Shown: positions 1 through 8,877, numbered from the stretch's first letter. The stretch is 44,252 nucleotides of DNA from Bradyrhizobium centrolobii (GCF_001641635.1 NZ_LUUB01000054.1:181929-226180); one strand, 5' to 3'. Notes: a model not told the origin generated them from the sequence alone. Numbers and translations are program-made.

Positions 1-282
1 GGCGACATCGTCGTGACCTCGGACATTCCGCTGGCAAGCCGCTGCGTGAAGGCGGGCGCGGATGTAATCGCGCCCAACGGCAAGCCGTTCACGGAGGAGT
101 CGATCGGCATGACGCTCGCGGTGCGCAACCTGATGACGGACCTGCGTTCGGCGGGCGAGGTCACCGGCGGACCGAGGTCGTTCGCGCCGCGCGACCGCTC
201 TGCCTTTCTCTCGGCGCTCGACCAGACGCTGCGCCGAATCCAGCGCCGCCGTGCCGAACAAGCCACAGCGAGTCAGGTCTGA
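1..282 (+). CDS. YaiI/YqxD family protein (UPF0178/DUF188), 3' part
   Basis: The reading frame is open from base 1, so the gene starts before the window; 93 residues remain of a family that is usually about 150-160 long. The visible part begins with an acidic hydrophobic strand ([12 protein letters not shown]), followed by the conserved [16 protein letters not shown] segment and a basic C-terminal tail. These are hallmarks of the YaiI/YqxD family, which has a PIN-like fold and is a putative nuclease without an established substrate. The stop is 2 bases before the ABC-F start, so the two genes are probably co-transcribed. An internal GTG at 13 lies within the domain and is not a credible start. 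Confidence 0.8.
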   Translation, partial: GDIVVTSDIPLASRCVKAGADVIAPNGKPFTEESIGMTLAVRNLMTDLRSAGEVTGGPRSFAPRDRSAFLSALDQTLRRIQRRRAEQATASQV

Positions 283-284
283 AC

Positions 285-2096
285 ATGGCGCCGCCGCTGA
301 TCCAGCTTAAGGACATCAGGCTGACCTTTGGCGGGACGCCGCTTTTGAGCGGCGTCGAGCTCAACGTTGCACCGTCAGAACGCGTCTGCTTGATCGGCCG
401 CAACGGCTCGGGCAAATCGACCCTGCTGAAGATCGCCGCCGGCATCGTCGAACCCGATGCCGGCACGCGCTTCGTGCAGCCCGGTGCCACGGTTCGCTAC
501 CTGCCGCAGGAGCCGGATTTCGGCGATCACAAGACCACGCTTGCGTACGTCGAGGCCGGGCTCGCACCCGGCGACGACCATCATCAGGCGCGCTATTTAC
601 TGCAGCAGCTCGGGCTGAACGGCGACGAAAACCCGGCCAATCTCTCCGGCGGCGAAGCGCGGCGCGCAGCGCTGGCGCGGGTGCTGGCCCCCTCGCCCGA
701 TATCCTGCTGCTGGACGAGCCGACCAACCATCTCGACCTCACCACGATCGAATGGCTGGAGAAGGAGCTCGACAGCCGCCGCAGCGCGCTGGTCTTGATC
801 AGCCACGACCGCCGCTTCCTCACCAATCTCTCGCGCTCCACGGCGTGGCTCGACCGCGGCAAGATCAGGCAGATCGATCGCGGATTCGCCTCATTCGAAA
901 GCTGGCGTGACGAGGTACTGGCCGAGGAAGAACGCGACCAGCACAAGCTCGACCGCAAGATCGTCGACGAGGAGCACTGGCTGCGCCACGGCGTCTCCGG
1001 CCGTCGCAAGCGCAACGTCAAGCGGCTCGCCAATCTCCATGCGCTGCGCGACCAGCGCCGTAACTATCGCGGCACGGCCGGCAGCGCCAACCTCGCCGCC
1101 GCAGAAGCTGAGCAGTCGGGCAAGCTGGTGATCGAGGCCAAGGGCGTCACCAAGGCCTATGGCGAGCGCAAGATCGTCGAGAATTTCTCCACCCGCATCC
1201 AGCGCGGCGACCGGCTCGGCATCATCGGACCTAACGGCGCCGGCAAGACCACGCTGGTCAATCTTCTCACCGGCGGAACGCAGCCCGACTCAGGGACCGT
1301 GCGCCTCGGCGCCAATCTGGAGATGGCGACCCTCGATCAGCACCGCGAAAGCCTTGATCCCAAGTCGACGCTGGCGGAGGCGCTGACCGGCGGCCGCGGC
1401 GATCATGTCATGGTCGGCGGCAAGTCGAAGCATGTCGTCGGCTACATGAAGGACTTTCTGTTCGCGCAGGAGCAGCGCGGCACGCCACTTGAAGTGCTCT
1501 CGGGCGGCGAGCGCGGCCGGCTGATGCTCGCGCGCGCGCTCGCCAAGCCCTCGAACTTGCTCGTGCTGGACGAGCCGACCAACGATCTCGACCTGGAGAC
1601 GCTCGACGTGCTCGAAGAGATGCTGGGCGACTATGAGGGCACGGTGATCCTGATCAGCCATGACCGCGACTTCCTCGACCGCGTCGTCACCTCGGTGATC
1701 GCGCCGGAAGGCGACGGCAAATGGATCGAATATGCCGGCGGCTACAGCGACATGCTGGCGCAGCGCGGCGCAGACCTGAAGCGCGAGACCGCGAAGGCGC
1801 AGCCCGCCGCGGAAAAGAAGGACGACAAGCATGCCGCTCCTGCGTCCGTGTCAAAACGGCGCTTAAGCTTCAACGAGAAGCACGCGCTCGAGACGCTGCC
1901 CACGAAGATCGAGACGCTTCACGCCGAGATTGCCAAGCTGCAGCACGTGCTCGACGATCCCAACCTCTACGCCAAGGATCGCAAGAAATTCGACGATACG
2001 TCAGCCGCCATCGCCAAGGCGCACGAAGAGCTTTCAGCGGCAGAAGACCGCTGGCTGGAACTGGAAATGCTCCGTGAGGAAATCGAGCAGGCCTGA
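285..2096 (+). CDS. ABC-F family ATPase, Uup-like
   Basis: This 603-residue soluble protein has two ABC ATPase domains and no membrane segments, the architecture of the ABC-F translation or ribosome-associated factors. The first Walker A (GRNGSGKST) is at residues 38-46, with signature LSGGE near 120 and Walker B LLLDEPTNHLD near 141-151. The second Walker A (GPNGAGKT) is at 315-322, followed by LSGGERGR and LVLDEPTNDLD. The linker between the domains is charged and helical. Residues about 525-603 form a coiled coil typical of the Uup C-terminal domain, which favours Uup over EttA. The start 2 bases after the previous stop implies translational coupling. Uup-type proteins are linked to ribosome function and to precise excision of transposons; which applies here is not shown. 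Confidence 0.93.
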   Translation: MAPPLIQLKDIRLTFGGTPLLSGVELNVAPSERVCLIGRNGSGKSTLLKIAAGIVEPDAGTRFVQPGATVRYLPQEPDFGDHKTTLAYVEAGLAPGDDHHQARYLLQQLGLNGDENPANLSGGEARRAALARVLAPSPDILLLDEPTNHLDLTTIEWLEKELDSRRSALVLISHDRRFLTNLSRSTAWLDRGKIRQIDRGFASFESWRDEVLAEEERDQHKLDRKIVDEEHWLRHGVSGRRKRNVKRLANLHALRDQRRNYRGTAGSANLAAAEAEQSGKLVIEAKGVTKAYGERKIVENFSTRIQRGDRLGIIGPNGAGKTTLVNLLTGGTQPDSGTVRLGANLEMATLDQHRESLDPKSTLAEALTGGRGDHVMVGGKSKHVVGYMKDFLFAQEQRGTPLEVLSGGERGRLMLARALAKPSNLLVLDEPTNDLDLETLDVLEEMLGDYEGTVILISHDRDFLDRVVTSVIAPEGDGKWIEYAGGYSDMLAQRGADLKRETAKAQPAAEKKDDKHAAPASVSKRRLSFNEKHALETLPTKIETLHAEIAKLQHVLDDPNLYAKDRKKFDDTSAAIAKAHEELSAAEDRWLELEMLREEIEQA

Positions 2097-2102
2097 CTCG
2101 TA

Positions 2103-2158
2103 GGATGGGTAGAGCCATCGGGCCGGCCGAAGGCCGGACCCGGTGGCTCTACCCATCC
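2103..2158. terminator. Long inverted repeat after the ABC-F gene
   Basis: A perfect 15-bp stem (2103-2117 with 2144-2158) encloses a second small GC-rich hairpin (CCGGCC/GGCCGG around 2123-2137). It begins 6 bases after the ABC-F stop and ends 26 bases before the next start. No run of T follows, so it may be a Rho-independent-like terminator, a processing signal or a dispersed palindromic repeat. Confidence 0.55.
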
Positions 2159-2184
2159 GACGGGACTGAAAATAGAGAGATCAT

Positions 2185-3264
2185 ATGACCACTCCCCTCG
2201 CCGCCAAGATCGCCCGTGAATATGGCACGCCCTGTGCCGTCATCGACATGGACAAGGTCGAGCGCAACATCGCGCGCATCCAGAAGGCCTGCGACGATGC
2301 CGGCGTCGCCAACCGGCCGCACATCAAGACGCACAAGAATCCGACGCTGGCAAAAATGCAGGTCGCGGCCGGCGCCAAAGGCATCACCTGCCAGAAGCTC
2401 GGCGAGGCCGAAATCATGGCCAACGCCGGCATCGACAACATCCTGATCAGCTACAATCTGCTGGGCGAGGAAAAGATGGCGCGGCTCGGCGCGCTGCAAG
2501 CAAAGGCCCACATGACGGTGGCCGCCGACAATTCGACCGTCGTCGCCGACCTGCCCAAGGCGGCCGCCGCCTCCGGCCGTCCGCTCTCGGTCGTCGTCGA
2601 ATGCGACACCGGCCGCAAGCGTGCCGGCGTCGAGACGCCGGCCGAGGCCGTGGCGCTGGCGCGCGAGATCGCCGCATCCAAGGGACTGCAATTCGCGGGC
2701 TTCATGCTCTATCCGACCGAGACCGGCTGGGCCGAAGCGCAGAAGTTCTATGACGAGGCGATGGCCGGCGTGCGCGCGCATGGGTTAGAGGCCACGATCG
2801 TGTCGACCGGCGGCACGCCCAATCTCGTCAATCTCGGCAAGCTCAAGGGCGGCACCGAGCACCGCTTCGGCACCTACATCTACAACGACCGCATGCAGGT
2901 CGCGGCCGGCTCTGCCAGCTGGGACGACTGCGCGCTGCATATCTATTCGACGGTCGTCAGCCGCGCCGCGCCCGAGCGCGGCATCCTCGATGCCGGCTCG
3001 AAGACGCTGACCACCGACACCGGCGGGCTCGACGGCCATGGCCTGATCCTGGAGCACCCCGAGGCCAGGATTACGCGCTTCGCCGAGGAGCACGGCTTCC
3101 TCGACCTCTCCCGCAGCAACACCCGTCCCAATGTCGGCGACGTCGTCCGCATCGTGCCGAACCATGTCTGCGTCGTCGTCAACATGATGGACGAGGTGGT
3201 GATGGTGCGCGGCGAGGAGATCATCGGCACGCTGCCTGTGGCGGCAAGAGGCAAGCTGCGGTAG
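2185..3264 (+). CDS. DSD1 family PLP-dependent enzyme (D-threonine aldolase / D-serine dehydratase-like)
   Basis: This 359-residue fold-type III PLP enzyme has an alanine-racemase-like N-terminal barrel and a C-terminal D-serine dehydratase-like domain. The PLP-lysine segment RPHIKTHK is at residues 44-51. The C-terminal NHVCVVVN segment carries the His-x-Cys pair that binds zinc in this family. Family members cleave or dehydrate D-3-hydroxy amino acids: D-threonine, D-serine or 3-hydroxy-D-aspartate. Substrate cannot be chosen from sequence alone. The ATG at 2185 follows an AGAGAGA ribosome-binding site. The gene appears to be monocistronic, between the hairpin at 2103-2158 and a palindromic repeat block downstream. 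Confidence 0.85.
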   Translation: MTTPLAAKIAREYGTPCAVIDMDKVERNIARIQKACDDAGVANRPHIKTHKNPTLAKMQVAAGAKGITCQKLGEAEIMANAGIDNILISYNLLGEEKMARLGALQAKAHMTVAADNSTVVADLPKAAAASGRPLSVVVECDTGRKRAGVETPAEAVALAREIAASKGLQFAGFMLYPTETGWAEAQKFYDEAMAGVRAHGLEATIVSTGGTPNLVNLGKLKGGTEHRFGTYIYNDRMQVAAGSASWDDCALHIYSTVVSRAAPERGILDAGSKTLTTDTGGLDGHGLILEHPEARITRFAEEHGFLDLSRSNTRPNVGDVVRIVPNHVCVVVNMMDEVVMVRGEEIIGTLPVAARGKLR

Positions 3265-3296
3265 CGCATGATGACGCGAGATTGGACCGTGCGCTG

Positions 3297-3433
3297 TTCA
3301 CCTCTCCCCATCGGGGAGAGGTCGGATTGCGAAGCAATCCGGGTGAGGGGCCGCAGCGTTCAGTGAGACTGTAACCCCTCACCCGGATCGCATCTTTCGA
3401 TGCGATCCGACCTCTCCCTACGGGAGAGGTGAA
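3297..3433. repeat. Dispersed palindromic repeat, family A copy 1
   Basis: A composite palindrome of about 137 bp. It starts TTCACCTCTCCC and ends with the complementary GGGAGAGGTGAA, with nested hairpins (GGATTGC/GCAATCC, GGATCGCATC/GATGCGATCC). GGTGAGGGG and CCCCTCACC face each other across the centre. The same layout occurs at 8045-8180, so it is a repeat family rather than a one-off terminator. It lies between the convergent ends of the PLP enzyme and the LysR gene, where it could also stop transcription from both sides. Confidence 0.75.
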
Positions 3434-3488
3434 CTGCGCCTCGCGGCGGCACCGATTTAGTCGAGGCTTATCGCGCTTTAGACGCGCT

Positions 3489-4391
3489 TTAGGCGCCGAT
3501 CAGCGCCTGCAGCTCCCGGTCCAGCCCGTCGCGAAACAGCTTGATCGGGCGCTCCAGGCGGCCGGCCGGCGGGCGATGCACGATCCATGCGCGCACTGAG
3601 GGATTGAAATCCCGCGCCGCGACCGGCTTGAGCTTGTCGCGAAACGCGCTCCGCTTCAGCGCGATCGGCGTCACCAGACCGACGCCGAGGCCGCGCGCGA
3701 CCAGCGACAGGCGAAGCTCGCTGTCGAGTGCCTCGACGGCAATGTTGAACGGCAGATGCTCGGCATCGAAGCGACGCTTCAACGTGTCGCGAAATCCGCA
3801 GCCGTCCTGGTTGATTACCCATGACAGCTGCGACAGCCGCTCCAGGTCGACCGAACGCGGGATCTTCATCTCGCGCGCAACGACGAACACGACCGGTTGC
3901 GCGCCGAGATCGTCGGCGACGAGATCAACGGGCGGCACCGCGCCGTCGGGCAAACAGATCGCGGCGGCATCGAGCTCGTTGCGGCAGACCCGCTCGACCT
4001 GGTTCGGCGACCAGCCCGAGACGACCCGCACGGCAAGGGCGGGAAATTCGGCGCGCACCGCATCGAGCGGTGCGGTGAGTCCGGCCTCGGAGAGAAACGG
4101 CGTGAGGCCGAGCCTGAACTCGCCGCGCACCACGCCGTCATTGGCGACACCCGACTTGAGGTCATCCAGCATCCTCAGCAGACGCCGGCCCTGCTCATAG
4201 GCCTCATAGCCCGCCGCCGTCGGCTTCAGCGGTTTGGAGAGCCGGTCCAGAAGCTGCGCGCCCAGCATCTCCTCGAGGTTCTGGATCCGTCGTGTCACGC
4301 CGGGCTGCGTAAGGTTGAGACGCGCGGACGCCGCAACGATCGATCCGGTCTCGACCACCGCGACGAAAGCGACGAGGTCATGGGTGTTCAT
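3489..4391 (-). CDS. LysR family transcriptional regulator
   Basis: 300 residues, the normal LysR length. Residues about 3-60 form the winged helix-turn-helix (GSIVAASARLNLTQPGVTRRI), and the rest is a periplasmic-binding-protein-like effector domain. It is transcribed away from the MFS gene at 4485 across a 93-base gap, the arrangement in which a LysR protein usually controls its divergent neighbour and itself. The effector is unknown. An export or uptake substrate of the adjacent transporter is the natural guess, and that is inference only. Confidence 0.92.
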   Translation of the reverse strand: MNTHDLVAFVAVVETGSIVAASARLNLTQPGVTRRIQNLEEMLGAQLLDRLSKPLKPTAAGYEAYEQGRRLLRMLDDLKSGVANDGVVRGEFRLGLTPFLSEAGLTAPLDAVRAEFPALAVRVVSGWSPNQVERVCRNELDAAAICLPDGAVPPVDLVADDLGAQPVVFVVAREMKIPRSVDLERLSQLSWVINQDGCGFRDTLKRRFDAEHLPFNIAVEALDSELRLSLVARGLGVGLVTPIALKRSAFRDKLKPVAARDFNPSVRAWIVHRPPAGRLERPIKLFRDGLDRELQALIGA

Positions 4392-4400
4392 AACGAACTC

Positions 4401-4438
4401 GCATATTCTTTATAGACTTATTTGAATTGTAGCATATT
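4401..4438. promoter_or_regulatory. AT-rich divergent promoter region with paired GCATATT repeats
   Basis: The gap between the divergent LysR and MFS genes is AT-rich in otherwise GC-rich DNA. GCATATT occurs at 4401-4407 and again at 4432-4438, 31 bp apart and so about three helical turns on the same face. This spacing suits LysR recognition and activation half-sites. It is a candidate only. Confidence 0.35.
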
Positions 4439-4484
4439 AGATCCACCGATTAAAGGGGACCCGCATCACAGCCCGCGAGGTCCC

Positions 4485-5702
4485 ATGACCATCTCCGAAA
4501 CCACCAAGCTTGCGCCCCCAAAGCAACTCGCCGAGCGGTCGCTGATCTGGCTCGGCGCCATCACCACCGGCGTCGTCGTCACCAACCTGTTCGCGCCGCA
4601 GATCCTGGTTGGCCTGATCGGCCGCTCGCTGGCCATGACCGCCTGGCAAGCGGGCTCGGTCAGCACGTTAACGCTGCTCGGCTACGCGCTCGGCCTCCTG
4701 CTGCTCGTGCCGCTCGTCGATCTCGTCGAGAACAGGCGCCTGATTCTGCGGACGCTCGGCTGCGCCATCCTTGCTGCACTGGCGACGGCCCTCGCGCCGA
4801 CACCGTCGCTGCTGCTGCTTGCCACCTTCGTCCTCGGCGCCTCCTGCGCAGCGATCCAGATGATGGTCCCCCTGGTGGCATCGATGGTGGCGCCCGAACG
4901 TCGCGGCCAGGCCATCGGCGAGGTGATGAGCGGATTGATGATCGGCATCCTGTTGTCGCGGCCCGCGGCGAGCCTGATTGCAGATCTCTGGAGCTGGCGC
5001 GCCTACTACCTCGTTTCGGCCGTCCTGATGACGTTCCTTGCCGGCGCACTCGGCCGCTATTTGCCAACGCTCCAACCGGCCGCGCGCGCGAGCTACGGCG
5101 AATTGCTGCGCTCCTTCCCAAGACTGCTGATGGAGGAGCCCGTGCTGCGCGTGCGGGCCTGGACCGCGGCACTGGTCATGGCTTCCTTCACCGCCTTCTG
5201 GGCCGCGGTCGCGCTGCGCCTGCCGGACGCGCCGTTCGCCCTCGACGCCAGGGGAATTGCGGCTTTCGCACTGATCGGCGTGGCCGGCGCAGCCGCGACA
5301 CCCATTGCCGGCCGCTGGGGCGACAAGGGCTGGGCACGCCCGATGTTCTTTGCGGCCCATCTATGCATCATCGGCTCGCTCGTGCTCTGTGCCTGGGCCG
5401 GCGTGCTGGGGTCCCGCATCGCCGCCCTGCTGGTGTTGAGCCTCGGCACGATCCTGCTCGACGTCGGCATCACCACCGACCAGACGCTGGGCCGTCGCGC
5501 AATCAACCTGCTGCGTCCCGAAGCACGCGGCCGGATCAATGGCCTGTTCGTCGCGCTGTTCTTCATCGGCGGCGGCGTCGGCGCCGCAGCGGCGTCGCTG
5601 GCCTGGACCTACGGCGGCTGGACGATGGTGTGCGCAGTAGCGGCGAGTTTTGGCGTGCTCGGTCTCCTCACCGATCTGCTGACAAGGACCGGGACGTCAT
5701 GA
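4485..5702 (+). CDS. MFS transporter (DHA1-like)
   Basis: A polytopic protein of 405 residues with about 12 hydrophobic helices and the loop GRSLAMTAWQAGSVSTLTLL typical of the N-terminal half. The ATG at 4485 is preferred over the upstream in-frame ATG at 4422, because it has a GCGAGG ribosome-binding site and starts just before the first conserved segment; the upstream 21 residues are not membrane-like. It is probably a proton-driven exporter of a small molecule; the substrate is unknown. Likely control is by the divergent LysR gene. The 3' end lies 9 bases from the convergent flavoprotein gene. Confidence 0.88.
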   Translation: MTISETTKLAPPKQLAERSLIWLGAITTGVVVTNLFAPQILVGLIGRSLAMTAWQAGSVSTLTLLGYALGLLLLVPLVDLVENRRLILRTLGCAILAALATALAPTPSLLLLATFVLGASCAAIQMMVPLVASMVAPERRGQAIGEVMSGLMIGILLSRPAASLIADLWSWRAYYLVSAVLMTFLAGALGRYLPTLQPAARASYGELLRSFPRLLMEEPVLRVRAWTAALVMASFTAFWAAVALRLPDAPFALDARGIAAFALIGVAGAAATPIAGRWGDKGWARPMFFAAHLCIIGSLVLCAWAGVLGSRIAALLVLSLGTILLDVGITTDQTLGRRAINLLRPEARGRINGLFVALFFIGGGVGAAAASLAWTYGGWTMVCAVAASFGVLGLLTDLLTRTGTS

Positions 5703-5711
5703 TGGCGGCTA

Positions 5712-6950
5712 TCATGACGACGATTGTGCGAGCCATCCCAACACGCCCCGGCCCGCAGCGGCACCAGTTGCGAACGATGCCTGCAGGAGGTAGCCGCCAG
5801 TCGGCGCCTCCCAGTCCAGCATCTCGCCAGCGGCGAATACGCCGGGCAAACGGCGGATCATGAAATCGGCGTCGAGCTCGTCGAAAAACATTCCGCCGGC
5901 GCTGGAGATCGCGCGCGCGATTGGCGCGATGCCGGCGAGCTTGATCGGCACCGCGTTGATGAGCTCGGCGAGGCGTTCCGGCGTCAGGGCCGTCAACGAC
6001 TGGCCGGCCCCGATCGCGGCTTCCTGCAACAGTCCGACCGCGACCGGCGAAAGTTGCACAGCCTTGCGCAGGAAATTGGAGAACGACTGTTTTCCGCGCG
6101 GCGCAGACAGGCGTTTGGCGAACTCGGCACGATCGACATCGGGCCGCAAGGCGACCTCCAGGATCGCCTCGCCTTTCGCCGCAATCGCTTCGCGCAACTC
6201 GGCCGACAGCGCGTAGATCGCGCCACCCTCGATGCCGTTGCGCGTGACGGTCGCCTCGCCGCGCACGCTGTGCGGGCCGAAGCTCAGCGCGATGCCCTTC
6301 AGCGGCTGGCCTTCGAAGCGAGTTCGGAAGACTTCGGACCAGGCGACGGTAAAGCCACAATTCGCGGGCCGCAGCGGCGCAATCGCAACACCTCTGTGAG
6401 CCAGGATGTTCGTCCAGCCACCGTCAGAGCCAAGCCGGGGCCAACTTGCGCCGCCAAGCGCGAGCACCGTGGCATTGACTGCAACAGTGCGGGCGCCATC
6501 GGGCGTCTGAAACAGCAGCCGTCCCTCGTCATCCCAGCCGGTCCAGCGATGGCGAAAGGCAAAGCGCACGCCGCCGGCGTCGAGCCGCCGCAGCCAGGCG
6601 CGCAGCAAGGGCGAGGCCTTGAACGCTCTTGGAAAGACGCGGCCACTAGAGCCGACGAAAGTCGGCTCGCCCAACCCTTCGCACCAGGCCCGCAGCGCAT
6701 CCGGCGAGAACGCTTCGATCGCACCCTGCAGTTTCGGCGTCGCCTCGCGATAGCGCGTCATGAACTGCGGCAGCGGCTCGCTATGCGTGAGGTTGAGACC
6801 ACCACGGCCGGCCATCAGGAGTTTGCGGCCCGCAGACGGCATCGCGTCGTACACGGTGACACGGGCGCCGCCCCGCGCCAGCACCTCGGCCGCCATCAAC
6901 CCGGCGGGACCGGCGCCGATGACGGCGACATGGTTTTCGGTTGAGGTCAT
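5712..6950 (-). CDS. BaiN/HI0933-type FAD-dependent oxidoreductase (TIGR03862-like)
   Basis: This 412-residue flavoprotein opens with the Rossmann dinucleotide motif VIGAGPAGLMAAEVLA (residues about 10-25), followed by AGRKLLMAGRGGLNLTHSE, a signature of the HI0933/YhiN/BaiN flavoprotein family. The C-terminus (GVFAAGEMLDWEAPTGGYLLQ) is the usual second FAD-contact region. The physiological substrate of this group is generally unknown. A palindromic repeat (6991-7100) separates it from the SDR gene upstream, so it is probably outside the branched-chain operon although on the same strand. Confidence 0.87.
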   Translation of the reverse strand: MTSTENHVAVIGAGPAGLMAAEVLARGGARVTVYDAMPSAGRKLLMAGRGGLNLTHSEPLPQFMTRYREATPKLQGAIEAFSPDALRAWCEGLGEPTFVGSSGRVFPRAFKASPLLRAWLRRLDAGGVRFAFRHRWTGWDDEGRLLFQTPDGARTVAVNATVLALGGASWPRLGSDGGWTNILAHRGVAIAPLRPANCGFTVAWSEVFRTRFEGQPLKGIALSFGPHSVRGEATVTRNGIEGGAIYALSAELREAIAAKGEAILEVALRPDVDRAEFAKRLSAPRGKQSFSNFLRKAVQLSPVAVGLLQEAAIGAGQSLTALTPERLAELINAVPIKLAGIAPIARAISSAGGMFFDELDADFMIRRLPGVFAAGEMLDWEAPTGGYLLQASFATGAAAGRGVLGWLAQSSS

Positions 6951-6990
6951 GGCGGGAGTTTAGGCGAAATTCGCGCGCCACAAAGAGACT

Positions 6991-7100
6991 CGTCATTCCG
7001 GGGCGCGCCCGCTTGGGCGCGAGCCCGGAATCCATTGGGCAACGGGTTTTGCGGCTAGATGGATTCCGGGTTCGTCGCTTCGCGACGCCCCGGAATGGCA
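6991..7100. repeat. Dispersed palindromic repeat, family B copy 1
   Basis: About 110 bp, starting CGTCATTCCGGGGCGC and ending CGCCCCGGAATG. GGAATCCAT and ATGGATTCC arms flank the centre. A second copy of the same layout is at 8745-8850. These elements are frequent between Bradyrhizobium genes. Here it lies between the SDR stop and the flavoprotein start. Confidence 0.75.
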
Positions 7101-7109
7101 GCGGAGAGC

Positions 7110-8027
7110 CTAGAGCTTGAGGCCGGCGCGCGCCGCGGCCTGCGCGACGTATTTCTGCGTCTGCTCGAACGCGCCCGTGAGCGCCTTGGCCTTCGACATG
7201 TCGCTGATCTCTGCGAAATGCGCGGCGACGGCATCCGGCGTCCATTCGGCTTCGGGCAGGTTGATCCCCTCGCTCTCCAAAATCTTGATCACCGCGAAGG
7301 AGCCTGCGCCGGCGCCCATGATGGTGCGCGTCGGCGCATCCTCGCTCAGGAGATATTCGACCGCGGGCGTGATCGCGTTCGGCTTCATCAATTGCAGCGC
7401 CTGCGGCGGCAGAAGCTCTTCGGTCATGCGGGTCGCTGCGGTCGGCGAGACGATGTTGACGCGGATGTCGTTCTTGCGGCCCTCTTCGGCGAGCACGTTC
7501 ATCAGGCCGACCATGCCGGACTTCGCCGCGCCGTAATTGGCCTGGCCGAAATTGCCATAGAGACCGGAGGACGAGGTGGTCAGCACGATACGGCCGTAGT
7601 TGCGGTCGCGCATGCCGGCCCAGGCCGCCTTGCAGCAGTAGAAGGTGCCGACGAGGTGCACGTCGAGCACCTTCTGGAAGTCGGCGGTCTCCATCTTGCC
7701 GAACGACTTGTCGCGCAGGATGCCGGCATTGGCGCACAGGAGGTCGACGCTGCCCCACTCCTTGGTCGCGCGCTCGACCATCGCGGTGACCTGCTCGAAG
7801 TTCGAGACGTCGGCGCCGTCGGCCATCGCGGTGCCGCCCGCTTTACGGATCTCCTCGACCACGGCTTCCGCCGGCGAGAGCGAACCGCCGGTGCCATCGC
7901 GCGCGCCGCCGAAATCGTTGACCACAACCTTGGCGCCGCGGCTCGCCAGCCCCAGCGCATGCGCCCGCCCCAGACCATTGCCCGCGCCAGTGACGATGGC
8001 GACGCGTCCGTCAAACCTGATTGCCAT
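7110..8027 (-). CDS. Short-chain dehydrogenase (MFE-2 / 3-hydroxyacyl-CoA dehydrogenase-like)
   Basis: 305 residues. The glycine motif VTGAGNGLGRAHALGLA begins near residue 11, followed by VVVNDFGG. The catalytic set is TTSSSG plus YGAAK. The sequence around NDFGGARDGTG resembles the dehydrogenase part of peroxisomal multifunctional enzyme type 2, which oxidises 3-hydroxyacyl-CoA with NAD. The ATG at 8027 was chosen because GAAAGGA precedes it; the longer open frame up to 8192 only reads through the palindromic repeat. Together with the MaoC hydratase upstream it would give hydration then dehydrogenation of an acyl-CoA. That pairing is inference. Confidence 0.87.
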   Translation of the reverse strand: MAIRFDGRVAIVTGAGNGLGRAHALGLASRGAKVVVNDFGGARDGTGGSLSPAEAVVEEIRKAGGTAMADGADVSNFEQVTAMVERATKEWGSVDLLCANAGILRDKSFGKMETADFQKVLDVHLVGTFYCCKAAWAGMRDRNYGRIVLTTSSSGLYGNFGQANYGAAKSGMVGLMNVLAEEGRKNDIRVNIVSPTAATRMTEELLPPQALQLMKPNAITPAVEYLLSEDAPTRTIMGAGAGSFAVIKILESEGINLPEAEWTPDAVAAHFAEISDMSKAKALTGAFEQTQKYVAQAAARAGLKL

Positions 8028-8044
8028 TGTGCATTTCCTTTCTT

Positions 8045-8180
8045 CCCTTCTCCCCTTGTGGGAGAAGGTGGCGCGAAGCGCCGGATGAGGGGTATCTCGC
8101 CACAGCCGAGATCGTGGAGAGATACCCCTCACCCGGCTTCGCGTTCCGCGAAGCCACCCTCTCCCACAAGGGGAGAGGGT
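8045..8180. repeat. Dispersed palindromic repeat, family A copy 2
   Basis: The layout matches 3297-3433: CCTTCTCCCC...GGGAGAAGG at the left, GGATGAGGGG and CCCCTCACCCGG facing each other, and CCCTCTCCC...GGGAGAGGG at the right. It sits in the 223-base gap between the MaoC stop and the SDR start. A further short hairpin element (GCCGGGT...ACCCGGC-like, 8211-8245) follows. Confidence 0.75.
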
Positions 8181-8210
8181 GATGCAGCGCAATTGGCAGC
8201 TTTTGAGCAG

Positions 8211-8245
8211 CGATGGATTGCCGGGTCAAGCCCGGCAATGACGAG
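8211..8245. repeat. Short hairpin repeat
   Basis: The sequence GATTGCCGGGTCAAGCCCGGCAATGAC forms an 8-9 bp GC-rich stem with a short loop directly downstream of the MaoC stop. It resembles the end arms of family B repeats. It could act as a weak terminator between MaoC and SDR. Confidence 0.45.
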
Positions 8246-8250
8246 GGCAT

Positions 8251-8727
8251 CTAGCCGAAATAGATCAACCCAAGCCACTCGGCGACCAGCGCCGGCTTGT
8301 CTTCGCCTTCGATCTCCACCGTCACGTTGGTGCGGGACTGCAATTCGTTGGGCTTGCGCAGCTTGGCCTCGGCCAGCACGAAACGGCCGCGGACGCGTTT
8401 GCCCGAACGCACGGGCGAGATGAAGCGAAGCTTGTCGAAGCCGTAGTTCACGCCCATCGTTGTGCCCGCGATGGCCGGCATCACCTCGTAGGACATGATC
8501 GACATCAGCGACATGGTCAGGAAGCCGTGCGCGATGGTGGTGCCGAACGCCGTCTCCTTCGCGCGCTCGGGATCGACATGGATGAACTGGTGATCCTCGA
8601 TCACGTCGGCATAGGTGTCGATGCGAGGCTGGTCGATCAGGTGCCACGACGACACGCCGACCTCCTTGCCGACCAGGGCTTGATAGGCCTCGAGGGAAAT
8701 CGGCGGCTTCTTCCAGACTTCGTTCAT
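8251..8727 (-). CDS. MaoC family (R)-specific enoyl-CoA hydratase, NodN-like
   Basis: 158 residues forming a single hot-dog domain. The hydratase-2 motif is clear: EDHQFIHVDPERA then FGTTIAHGFLTMS. The run DHQFIHVDPERA is characteristic of NodN-like MaoC proteins of rhizobia. The expected reaction is reversible hydration of an enoyl-CoA to an (R)-3-hydroxyacyl-CoA. It lies between the acyl-CoA synthetase and the SDR on the same strand, with palindromic repeats on both sides, so transcription may be attenuated there. The name NodN-like describes sequence similarity and does not imply a nodulation role here. Confidence 0.88.
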   Translation of the reverse strand: MNEVWKKPPISLEAYQALVGKEVGVSSWHLIDQPRIDTYADVIEDHQFIHVDPERAKETAFGTTIAHGFLTMSLMSIMSYEVMPAIAGTTMGVNYGFDKLRFISPVRSGKRVRGRFVLAEAKLRKPNELQSRTNVTVEIEGEDKPALVAEWLGLIYFG

Positions 8728-8744
8728 TTAGCAACTCCAACCTC

Positions 8745-8850
8745 TGTCATTCCGGGGCGCGCGGAGCGCGAGCCCGGAATCCATTTGGCAACAGACTCTG
8801 CGGTACAATGGATTCCGGGCTCGATGCTGCGCATCGCCCCGGAATGACGA
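8745..8850. repeat. Dispersed palindromic repeat, family B copy 2
   Basis: Same organisation as 6991-7100, with GTCATTCCGGGGCGC at the left and CGCCCCGGAATGAC at the right, and GGAATCCAT/ATGGATTCC arms inside. It fills most of the gap between the acyl-CoA synthetase stop and the MaoC start. Confidence 0.75.
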
Positions 8851-8877
8851 GCGCGCAGACTTCCAGACCTGATTCCC

